Assembly (NCBI GenBank): GCA_030248215.1
Contig: JASANG010000621.1
Coordinates: forward strand, 310,001 to 374,000
From: Enoplolaimus lenunculus
Taxonomy: Eukaryota > Nematoda > Enoplea > Enoplida > Thoracostomopsidae
Direction of reading: 5' to 3'
Length of the DNA stretch: 64,000 bases
A program made the translations under genes and the position numbers. The notes below the pieces were generated by a model. That model was not told where the DNA came from. It saw only the letters and a program-made list of their open reading frames with translations, and did no database searches. Below are positions 13,701 through 23,551 of the stretch, one piece after another (within the stretch, counting starts at the first letter, position 1; every line of letters starts with the position of its first letter).

Positions 13701-16002
13701 TATATATTCGGTATGTATGTATGCATATAGTCTGAATATCTGTTCGCAAGGGAGTTGGTAAATATTCGTTTTACGCAACCCACTCGCATACAGATTGTAA
13801 CAATAAATAAGCTTCAAGTTGGGTGTAAGCCTCGACTTAAATTCTAAGCGAAATAATAATGAACAGTAATGTTGGGGTTTTTTACCTTATAACCTTGTTG
13901 TGCTAATTGCAACAAAACTGTCATTTTTGTATAACTACGAACACGATAAAGGATGTAGCTATAAACCAAGACATGTTGAGCCAGCTATTTTCATCAATTC
14001 AAAATTTATGTAATATAAACCAGTTTGCTCTGTGACAGCTGAAATACTATTGGTGTGTTAATATCCTTTGCCTAATTTAAGTACCTTTTGGAAACGAGAA
14101 ATTGGCTAAGTAAGTGTTTACTTCGAAACTATTCATGTATTTCTAGTTTTGTTAACTGAACTGTTGTTATTTGTGACCATAAGCTTAAGTTTTGCATTGT
14201 ATCAAACTTAGAGCAGTAGGCAAACTCTTAATTCGTGCTACTTGTAACATTTAGTGTACATTTTTGTTCTATATGTTTAATCTCATTTAATTTACTGGTG
14301 CTTGACCCATGCAGTCCGATCTATAAAGGGATCAATGGTTGGTACTACTTCTGAACTGAAAATTGACGCCGTGTGTTTTCTAACGGAGTTTTCAAAGGTT
14401 TATAGAATTAAATTGACAATACCGCATCTGATGTTGCAAATATTTTTTCTAAAACAGCGCTACACGGCAAAAAATGGTGAATCAAATTGACTCTCCGAAA
14501 TAGGCTCTACGGGACTACACAAACTGCGTCAAATTCGACTCCGCAAGAGCCTAATTTGACTCACTGAGCCGCACGTTTGACTCTGGTGGAGTCGAATTTG
14601 ACTCAGTTTGTATAGTCCCGTAGAACCTATTTCGGAGCGAGTCAATTGGACTCACCATTTTTTGCAGTGTATTTTTATCGATCAATTCTGATTAAATGAT
14701 TTGTATTACTGACAATGATCCACATCAGGATGACACGTAGTTCTTTAAACACATTTAGGGGGTCTGAAGATATATGTTGAAGTGTTTAATAGCTCCAGAG
14801 CAAAAAAACTTGCTGTAAGAAATAGTTTGGACGTTACTGTGGTGACAAGAATAAGAGGGTCAGGTAAATAAGGGTCCGGAATTCCTTGTTTGACTTTCAA
14901 TCAATAGGAGTCTATTTTTCTAATTAGAGTCCGTTAATGGATACCGTCCAATGACTTACTAATTGGTACATAAACATCAATCACCCCATGTGTTATCCAA
15001 ATAACTAGAGCTGGGTTAAAATTATTAAAAAAATATATATAATGGTCCTGAAGCGAATAGCTAGAAGGGGTACCCTCTGCAGAAGCGAAATAAATATCAG
15101 ACTTCCATCTTATTCAAGCCACTACAGTATGCCTTTTAGCCTCCTTAACCATGATATCGCACCCACAAACACACAAAATTACTTGAGAGGTTCAACGAAA
15201 TTAGGTATGTGACAGAATTTAACACATTTTACTAACCATAAATTTTTATTATCAAACATTTCTATTAACCTGTACTAAATAAAGTAGTTGATAAACATGT
15301 CCTAGACCTATAATCAATCAGGGTGTAAACGGATAGTAAAAATATCGGAAGCGGAAACGAAAACGGATAGTGATCAAAATAACGGAAACGGAAGAGGATA
15401 TTGAAGTATAAAAGTTTCAAAAACGTTTTATTTTTCCGCCATTACAATTGAGGCCTGCAAATATTTACCGGTACAAAATTTTTTAAGGAAAAATGGCGGA
15501 TGCATAGAAATTTTTAAGATTTTGGATGAATTTCGTAATTTTTAATTCATTTCAAATTGCAGCATATCTGTAAATCAAAAATTGCGAGAGATGTACGTGA
15601 CTTATAACTAATTTTGAACGTAAAAATAACAGAATTTCCGTTATTTCTATAACGGCAACGAAAACGGACACCGATTTTTATCGGAAACGGAAATGGATAT
15701 TCGGTTACACCCTGCGTGTAATACAAATCTATCTATCACATACAACATACGCACACCCATCGAACAATATCTGCATTTCCTCGGAAATTTTCAAAAAATA
15801 CACACGGTTTTTTCTATTTTTCCAGAATATCATCGCAAACCCAGCACGAAACAACAACAACAGCACAAACATAGAATCACACGAAGGCCTCACTTATGCT
15901 GAACTGGACCTGGTCCGCGATTCAAGCCGGCCGCCGCCGCCTGCATATCAGCCCACAGAATACGCACATATACAACCACCGAAAACTCCTGTATCAATCT
16001 AG
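4787..16002 (+). CDS. Multi-Ig single-pass membrane receptor / cell-adhesion protein, 10 exons
   Basis: Exons: 4787-4835 (signal peptide, hydrophobic MFVLCFVVVYQLISIL), 5171-5980, 6691-6974, 9131-9281, 9804-9985, 10567-10708, 10913-11041, 11611-11647, 11989-12445, 15826-16002. All junctions are GT-AG and in phase, giving 805 aa. Ig-type cysteine pairs appear at about Cys57/Cys122, Cys228/Cys267 (Trp241), Cys330/Cys402 (Trp342, with a VGSYWC motif) and Cys459/Cys499 (Trp469). A transmembrane helix covers about 551-573, followed by a basic SRR stop-transfer. The cytoplasmic tail is long, Gly/Asn/Ser-rich and contains LTYAEL (Tyr771), PPAY (Tyr788) and TEYAHI (Tyr793). The family is the immunoglobulin superfamily of surface receptors/adhesion proteins; I cannot assign a named orthologue. 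ATG 4787 is preferred over the internal Met at 5233 because it supplies a signal peptide and an in-phase splice. Confidence 0.85.
8115..8258 (+). repeat. tRNA-derived SINE, diverged copy
   Basis: It lies in intron 3 of the Ig-receptor gene. It shares the B-box-like GAGTTGAAATCC and the tail ATTATTCATGTGAGAAAGG with the better copy at 62724-62940. The head is diverged. Confidence 0.55.
11345..11483 (+). repeat. tRNA-derived SINE copy
   Basis: It lies in intron 7 of the Ig-receptor gene. It shows the family head (TTCCTATAGCAGCTGAG), a B-box TTCGAATCC and the conserved tail ATATTCATGTGAGAAG. Confidence 0.65.
11989..12469 (+). CDS. Alternative terminal exon of the Ig receptor (short tail, ends EVAV)
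   Basis: If the donor at 12446 (TAC|GTATCG) is not used, exon 9 reads on to a TAA at 12467-12469, giving a 754-aa isoform ending KEVAV. The last three residues fit a class II PDZ ligand (hydrophobic-X-hydrophobic). If the donor is used, the phase fits exactly to the exon at 15826, which supplies the tyrosine-motif tail. The shared part of the exon is Gly/Asn/Ser/Thr-rich with a short Gln run (five Gln) and looks disordered. Which form is made cannot be seen from DNA alone. Confidence 0.6.
14463..14669. mobile_element. Tc1/mariner-like MITE, near-palindromic
   Basis: The two halves are inverted copies; the ends are CACGGCAAAAAATGGTGA and the inverse of CACTGCAAAAAATGGTGA. TA dinucleotides flank both ends (14461-14462, 14670-14671), as expected for Tc1/mariner insertion. 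The whole unit can fold into one long hairpin. It lies in the last intron of the Ig-receptor gene. A second copy is at 61315-61686. Confidence 0.8.
15319..15714. mobile_element. hAT-like MITE, CGGAAACGG-rich family, copy 1
   Basis: The ends are CAGGGTGTAAACGG and its inverse CCGNNTACACCCTG. The subterminal sequence is a run of CGGAAACGG-type units. The interior matches the copy at 18864-19247. No clean target duplication is visible. It ends about 110 bases before the last exon of the Ig-receptor gene. Confidence 0.75.
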
Positions 16003-16143
16003 CCTACTACAACATCTAATTCAATTAATCATTTAAATCAAAACAGCGAAAATTTATCTGGGGGTAAACAGAACGATCCCTCTTCACTAGCTCATGCCTC
16101 TGGCCCTGTGACTAAATCCGCTTCAAACAATAGTATTGTATAG
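16003..16143 (+). other. In-frame open extension after the Ig-receptor TAG stop
   Basis: The TAG at 16000-16002 is followed, in the same frame, by 46 sense codons ending at TAG 16141-16143. The encoded stretch is Ser/Asn-rich like the rest of the cytoplasmic tail and ends NNSIV, a class I PDZ-ligand pattern (S-X-V). It may be a stop-codon readthrough extension, a former coding end cut by a recent nonsense change, or 3' UTR open by chance. Confidence 0.4.
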
Positions 16144-18855
16144 CACAGAAAAACTCGTGAAGATATGTGCTATATAACAATACTGATCGCACAGTGACGT
16201 TCAACCGCAGAACGTAATCTGGTGTGTACGTCAGTTATTCTGGAGTATGAATGTACACGTAAACACCAAAAAAAATATCAAGTTCTCGGTATTTTTATCC
16301 AATTCGGTGACAGTGAATCTCTGAACGCATTAAAAATGTGTTAATTTTAAGTTATAAATCTGTTTATTTTAAAATGAAATGCGTAGCTAAACTTTATTAG
16401 TGTAATATATTGGCTATGAATGATCGAAAGGTAATTATCATATGATTCGAAATTTCAACTAGCTCTAATTTTAAACTTCACGTTTAAGTTTAAACGTATG
16501 TGACCGTACAATACAGTCAGCTCTTCATGTTACAAAAGTGAAACAAATTTGAAGCCAGGAGCATGCGAAGGTTTCGCATAATTTACAACCGAGTTCAAAA
16601 CTTTTCCCAACCGGGCTTATATTTTTTCTACAATGGAGTCACCTTCTCCCGTTTGGTGACAGACCTGCCTGAAATGCAGGGCCGTAGCCGGCTCACCTAG
16701 CTAAGGGGGGCTAAAGTAGGAGGGGCATACAAGGGTTTTGAATGATGTGCCAGCACAGTTGAAAATTTTTTAGAGGGGGCCAATACTTTTCCAAGGGGGT
16801 TGAGCTCCCTTGGCTACCGGCTCGTTAAAATGCATTCAATATCTTCTGCTAGACGCCAGCTGAAAACAAATATGTTGGGCTGCTATAATAGATAATCTAT
16901 TTACCGTGGATGCTGAAATCAGCATGTTTGCATCCGTAGCAAAACCTTAAGGCCAGCGTTTGATTTCTAAAATTGGTAACGTTTTACTTTTAACGTCTTA
17001 ACTTTTCGTTAACGATTGCTCTATTGCTAATCCTTAGAACAAAACACACTCCTAAAAATGCAACATGCCACAAAATTTGTAACATATCAATCAACTGTAT
17101 TGTGATTTTAAATGTTTTGTATAATTGAACCGTTGTGCAACACATGTGCAATAAAACTGGACATTTTTATAGGCGAATGCGGATCAGACGCTAAATACAT
17201 GCAATTAGCCATACGCCATCGTAGGAACCCCAGCAGTGGTAAATGCTCAAAACTAACCATGATTAATAATCAAACAAATCGCCCATGTATAGAACAGGAC
17301 CGGATCGTTTTCTGGAGGGGCTATTAATAGTCAGGTTAAGCTTTAGACTAATTTTTTTGCTTAGGCTTAGGCTTAGGCTTAGGAATTTGCATCGAATACG
17401 CACCGTCATATACTAAATTTATTACCTTTGCAAGAAACAAAATCTAAAATATAAACATATGCCAAGTCGCATCGTGAGATTACATACTGGGCGTTATTTT
17501 AAATTCTAACCGCTCTTGGTTTAGTAAAACGCGAAATCTAACCGAGTATGATGCTAATCAGTAAAAGGCTAGCTTGCAAATCTGGCACTCTGTGAAGGGC
17601 ACATTTTCGACTTTCCCATGACACAGAACCCATGAGCTCATAACATTTGAAATCAAACCCGCACGCTGAGCGATTTCTTATACACCATAACAGTCCAAAG
17701 GTACTTTATCAGTGATTGTAGCTGTCTGAATAATAAACAGCTTAGTGGTGGGTTGGGGCGACAACCCCACCCTGCTTCGTGTTCTTTCAAAATGCGGAAG
17801 GTTCAAGGAAGCCGCAGCCCCCCCTGAACGAGAAAATTGCGAAATTGATTCAAAGTTTGATTGTTGCAGAAAAAGTTTTTTCGGTCTAGTGATGCGGGCA
17901 ATTGTGTATCCAAAGGTTGGCGGGTGGGCGTACGTCCCCCGTCAGAATATTTTTTGCGATAAAATGGTAACGTCCGTACAATTTTCCCACTCAGAAATTT
18001 CTTGTTATAAAATGACAAGGCCTCGACCTTGCAATTTTCCTCCCTCTGAAAATTATTGTACAAAAATTAGGTCCGTACCTTACAATTTTATCCCCTGAGA
18101 AAAATTTTGTGAATAACTTGCAGTGGTTTAAAAATCAGACGGAGACTACCCAAATCAACTCAATCTCAGGTGGCCAACGCAAGTATTTATTTGTCAGTAA
18201 CAATCTTTTAAACCGATACCCAGCACTATTGAAGCAGTTGCATAATGAATAATTATTTATAGAACTGTATGTTTTATGCTCATAGCGTTCAGCTTGTGGG
18301 ACAGGGTACTTCACTTAGAGGCAACAATTTGAAACCAGTGCTTGAGAAACGAAAATTGAGGTTTGGAAACTCAACACACGCAAAATCGACTTTCGGATAT
18401 ATCCGAAATAGAAAATTTAATTTCGCATATCCCCATATCCGTATAAATATCCGGCAAGAATTGCCAGGTATCCGTATATGAAAAATATTCGATGTCCATC
18501 ACTACTTGGGACAGCTGCTCTTTCCTGTACTCAAAAGGGTTATCAACCACCTTAGAAACATTTTCGCCTCACAACTTTTAGCCCCGCTTCTCTGAGTTTC
18601 AAAGTATGATAGCGCTAAAAACTATTTTACCCCCTAGCATGCGTAGCTGACTACGGGCCTGCAACCACTGTGCACATAAAATATCATTCTTGAATTGTTA
18701 AAACACAAACTATAACGGTAAAATTACTAAATTTAATACGTATCAAACCTACTTATTGAGCGAATAAAATCACACTTCAGATAAAGCATTTACTAATGAC
18801 TGCACGACAATGTAGAGATTACTGGATCTTCCGGGAGGGCAAGAATACCTTATAT

Positions 18856-19255
18856 ATGCTCTTCAGGGTGTAAACGGAAAGTAAGAATAGCGGAAACGAA
18901 TAGTGATCAATATAACGGAAGCGGAAAACGGATATTGTAGTATACAAGGTTCAACAATGTGTTATTTTTCTGCCAATACAATTTGGCGTGCATATTATAT
19001 TCACCGGTGTTTTAAAAATTTTAAAGAAAAAAATGGCGGATGCATCTAAATTTTAAACATTTTGGATGAATTTCGTAATTTTTATTTCATATCGAATATT
19101 GCCGCATATATGTAATCAAAAATTGTGAGATATATACATGATTTATAACTAATTTTGAACGTAAAAATAACAGTTTTCTATATTTGTATAACGTAAGCGG
19201 AAACGGACACCGATTTTAACCGGAAACGGATATCCGGTTACACCCTGGTGCTCTT
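18856..19255. mobile_element. hAT-like MITE, CGGAAACGG-rich family, copy 2, with target duplication
   Basis: The element is 18864-19247, with ends CAGGGTGTAAACGG and CCGGTTACACCCTG. The flanks ATGCTCTT (18856-18863) and GTGCTCTT (19248-19255) form an 8-bp duplication with one mismatch, supporting hAT-type insertion. The interior is AT-rich and non-coding. Confidence 0.8.
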
Positions 19256-22200
19256 ACGATTTAGAATTAAAACTTTGGAAATATTACAAATCACAATGTT
19301 TCCCAAAACGCGCAGCCAGGCATTTATTTAGAGTGGAATTTACTTCCTCTACATGCTAAGAACTAGTATAGTGAGCAAAATTTTCGTTTACCTGCGTATA
19401 TATGCTGTTCTATACGGCCTGTAAAAGTATCTTTTTCAAGCCTTTCCAGAAGTTTCGGTGACGATAAATCTTCCATACATTACACCCTTGATGTTTCATT
19501 CATAGTAATCACCAAAGGCGTACAATATATCTTCGAAAATGTATAATATCCCCGCAAAATTCTGTAACTTTCCTTGGCTGCTGAGAAGTATGTATTGAGT
19601 AGCGAAATCTCTGGGTGATGCTGGGCCTAGACGAAATATAGTGGGACAGTAGCAAATTTTTGTACCTTAAAATTTATATTTTCGTACTATACGCCTTAGC
19701 TGGATAAGCATCTACTCCAAAAAATCTGCGGTGCACGTACCCCGCCTCAATTTAATGCTCATGCTCGACGCTAAAGCATCGTCTAAATTATATTTAAAAT
19801 GTCTGGAAATTGAAACTAATTTTTAGTTATAGCAGAGGGGTGAAAAAGCGGAGAAGGTCAACTTGCGGAAGGGTTGAAGTCGGGGTGAAACTCAAATATG
19901 AGTGGACCCCTCCGTTACTAGGGAATCCTCAGAATTTCACAGTTCATGGCGAGTTTTTTATTGACAATTTACATTGCAACGCCTTCAAATATTCCAGTAC
20001 AATAACAATAGCACCACAGCATAAAATCGAAAAGGAATAAAAAAATTAAATCATATTCCCAAAGCTTTTGTCAGCGCTATCTTTGTATCATCGCTTCTTG
20101 TTGTAGCCTTGACTGATATGCACCAGATACGTGATTCCAAACATCCATAAACCGATCCATACAGTAAGATAGGCATTTCTGCAATTAGCACAAAAGGAAA
20201 GTGAAAAATGCTAGCTGACGTGCAAAAAGAAGCAACATAAGGCTTTAGAGATATGTTACTTCTTTAGGGCCGTCCCGTTTTCTGGTGGGACTGCAAAACA
20301 GTTGGCTCAAATTCTAAGACAATATTTTTTCTTCGGCTTTGTAGGCTTACGTTTACGCTTATTTTAACGGTTACGCTCGGGCTTAGAGGAATGTCACAAA
20401 ACATATTTCCTTATTTAAAAACACAGTAATCTCATAGCTTAGAATGTGCAATCACAGCTGCACGCTACCCGCGGGTAACGCAGGTACAGGTAAGAAAAAT
20501 TTGACGCGGGCATACCTGCGAGTAACGAATTTCAAACTTGGGTACAAATTTGTGATTCTTTACCCGCCTAAAATTTTCATAAAAACGGCAAACATCGGTT
20601 TATAGTACATAGCTAGTATTCCTCATAATAAAGCCGGTTGCTAAGATCATAGTTCTGGCTGAATTAGGCTCATGCACGCAGGAATACTTTTCAAATACTC
20701 GCTTTTCCTACAGAGGTTATATTTTTCTGCAGCTTTGAACAATATGTTCACAAGTCTTCTAAATGAAATCTTAGGACAAGTTGCGACGAAACCACACAGA
20801 AACGTGTGGTTATACGATTTTGTCTAAAATGACTTCGTACAGATAACAATGTGCAGTATTATCCGGTGTAACATTTTTTACTGAATGGTTTGTTTCCAAA
20901 GTTACTAATAAAGATTTTTGTAACGTAAATCGAGTGAGTAACATCCATACACTGTAAAATTACACAACTGTATTGAACAAAGAAGAAAACATAAGGGCAA
21001 GTAAAGGCGGGTAGTGGGTAAAGAAATTTTGCGTGGGTATACCCGAAGGTAAAAAATAAAATTTCCGCGGGTAAAACGCAGCGCGGGTAAAAAATCTTTA
21101 CCAATTTACACCTCTGTGTGCAACAAATACAGATCTTCAATTTGCTAAGGACGAGGTTTTTGCAGTTTTAAACACGGGCAATACGAAATTTTTTGAAATA
21201 TCGGTTTTGTAAAGATCGGGGGCAGAACCTTATTCCGTGGGACGGGAGTAGAGATAGTTTAAGCTATAGACTTTTTTGCTTAGGCCTAGTTCTAGGAACA
21301 TGCTTAGACTACAATTCTGGCAATTGTTTGATGCGTTCTGTTTTAACTTTTGGCACAACTTTGACGAAAGAATTGCCGATGTTTTGTACAACATAATCAT
21401 AAAACCAAACGATTTAACAATACATTACAGATAATTGCTAAAATGAATAAATTGAACATCATTTTAATTACATAATTTTGCCTCTCCTCCGGTTCCGGCA
21501 AGTTTTCTTAACCTCCGGCTCCAGTATTTTTCACCTCCGGTTGCACCCTGATTGGCCCGTCTATTTTTAGCAGGTTTGTTATAAAGACGCATAATTACAG
21601 GTCGCTTGAATTCGCCTTGGCCTCATGTGATAAACGTTCAGAGAACGAGGTCATTGGACGCCGTCCTTCCAAAATGTCAAAAGGCAAAAATTTGTACTGA
21701 ATTTACCATGCACCCAGTATGGCAGGTCCGTACTAAGCTCAGCATGAGGCATAGCAAACGATTTTAAAATGTGCATGCGGAGAATTCACATGACTTACAA
21801 GCAGAGCTAAAATGTTTATGACACCACACCTTACTTCTTCTGACTTGTCAAGCGAGGTTCCTGGCTTTGTAATACACTTCTTCACACATTTATCCGACAT
21901 TCGCTGAAAAACATACAAATATATATTGTTAACTTTTCTAGCTAGCAATGTTAATGCAGAGGCAAAGCATAAGGAAAAAATAGTATAAAATGTAATCCTA
22001 CTTTAGTTGCACTCGTGAAACAAAACGAGACTGCAGTAAACAAGCAACATAGGTTAAAGCTAATAAGCTAGCACTATTGCAGTCCCATGAAAACGATCCA
22101 GCCCACAGCTACACATGGGCACAAATCCCAACCTTGCCAAAACTATCACAAATATATTAATTAAAGTAGTTTCCTGTCAGTAGTTTGTAAACTATGCGAA

Positions 22201-22289
22201 AAAGGTACTTATTTGTTATTTTAGGTTCGTCCACGTCGAAAAACCACAGACGAATTCAAACATGAAATCCTCTAAGTTTCGAAAACGTA

Positions 22290-22475
22290 GGCCAATGTAC
22301 AAAACAGAGGCAGAACAGTATTATACGCATATTCCTAAGCTTAAGAATATGCCTAAGCGTAAAAATGAGCGTATTCCTAAAAGCCTGAGCCAAGCAAAAA
22401 ACTTAGTCTACAGCTTAAGCTTACTTTACTACAGTCCCACAGAAAACCGTTCCGCTCATGATCTTTACATGGGCC
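22290..22475. mobile_element. GGCC-ended MITE with TTAGGC-like internal arrays
   Basis: It starts GGCCAATGTACAAAAC and ends in the inverse, TTTACATGGGCC. The interior carries CCTAAGC-type units and a CAGTCCCACAGAAAACC segment shared with other copies. The flanks AAAACGTA/AAAACTCA match at only 6 of 8 positions, so the duplication is not firm here. Confidence 0.65.
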
Positions 22476-23141
22476 AAAACTCAAAACTCACCTGCAGTAG
22501 TTCTTGAGCGTTAATCACAGCCATTTGTTGTTTAACGTCGTGAATTATCGTTTCGCGCTGACCAGAATCCATTTTGCTATAATCAACATCCATATTTTGA
22601 TAAACTTCTTTAAAATATCCTTAAAATGTACCTTTAAAATATCCTTAAAATGTACCTTTGAATTTTGTGACCAAGTAATTTTTGTTAATATCAATGAGCG
22701 GTGACTTTGTATTCGTTTTGGACTGAAATCATAGAATAGACATTGTATTACCCGTTTTCTGCACAACATAATTTAAAATTATAGCGTCTGTTGTGCCGCA
22801 GCCGGATCTCGGGTTGCAGAACTATAAGACAGTTTAATATTAAGTCCTGTTATGCAATTAAATGGAATTTCAATGTCCTAGCAGCACGCTATTTGTTCTA
22901 ATCATAGGCTTCCAGATTTACAAAAAAATCAACTTATAGACGTTAATATTTACTGATCACAAAATATATAAAGTTTCATAAAATCAGTGAGATTAACATA
23001 AGCAGAATATTCTATTTCACACAGAATGAACCCGCGTGCACAAATCTTATGACGTATGCATCATTCACTGTTTGTAATTCTTGGTTGGTTACCTTAAACC
23101 GGACCATGTAAAGATCAACGGCGGATTGTAATAGAACACGT

Positions 23142-23355
23142 TTAACCCTTTACCACATGAATATTTTCTATTTCCCTTGAGACCTACTTTTATGCTAGGA
23201 TTCGAACTCCAGTGATTGGAGTGGGAGGCGTTTACCGTCACCATTCAGCTATAGGAGCTTGACGCTCGAGCCCGAGGGGACTCTCACGTCTTGTGGTGAT
23301 TTAGTATTATGTATACGTGTTGCAATTGTTAAACACAGTACGATATATATTATTT
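23142..23355 (-). repeat. tRNA-derived SINE, minus strand, just downstream of BRAT1
   Basis: On the minus strand it shows the A-box-like region, the B box GAGTTCGAATCC and the tail ATATTCATGTGGTAAAGGG. It closely matches the plus-strand copy at 62724-62940, including about 100 bases upstream of the A box. It lies about 200 bases beyond the BRAT1 stop codon and could be part of its 3' UTR. Confidence 0.75.
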
Positions 23356-23551
23356 TACGTATATACACTACGCTGAGTTGCCTATAGGCAACTCTATGTG
23401 ACAAGGGGTTAAGCCTGCTAAGGTCATGTTCCATACATTGTCCCTTAAGCCTAAGTTCATATTCAAGTTGTAGCATAAACCTAAAGGCAAGTTATGCTGA
23501 AACCAATTGGATAAGCCAGCGTAACTTTAAAAACAAAATTGGTTCCAAGAT

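Larger units (their letters stand above)
16144..23551. other. Intergenic region between the Ig-receptor gene and BRAT1, repeat-rich
   Basis: I found no credible exons. Contents seen: GGCC-ended MITE pieces with TTAGGC-like arrays (17285-17400, 20265-20400, 21215-21330, 22290-22475), a transposon fragment with GGATAT/CCGGAT motifs (about 18380-18510), a hAT-like MITE (18864-19247), an inverted GCGGGTA-rich pair (about 20460-20560 and 21000-21120), a hAT end fragment (21480-21554, ending CCGGTTGCACCCTG) and a SINE (23142-23355). The 3' UTRs of both convergent flanking genes must also lie here. Confidence 0.5.
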
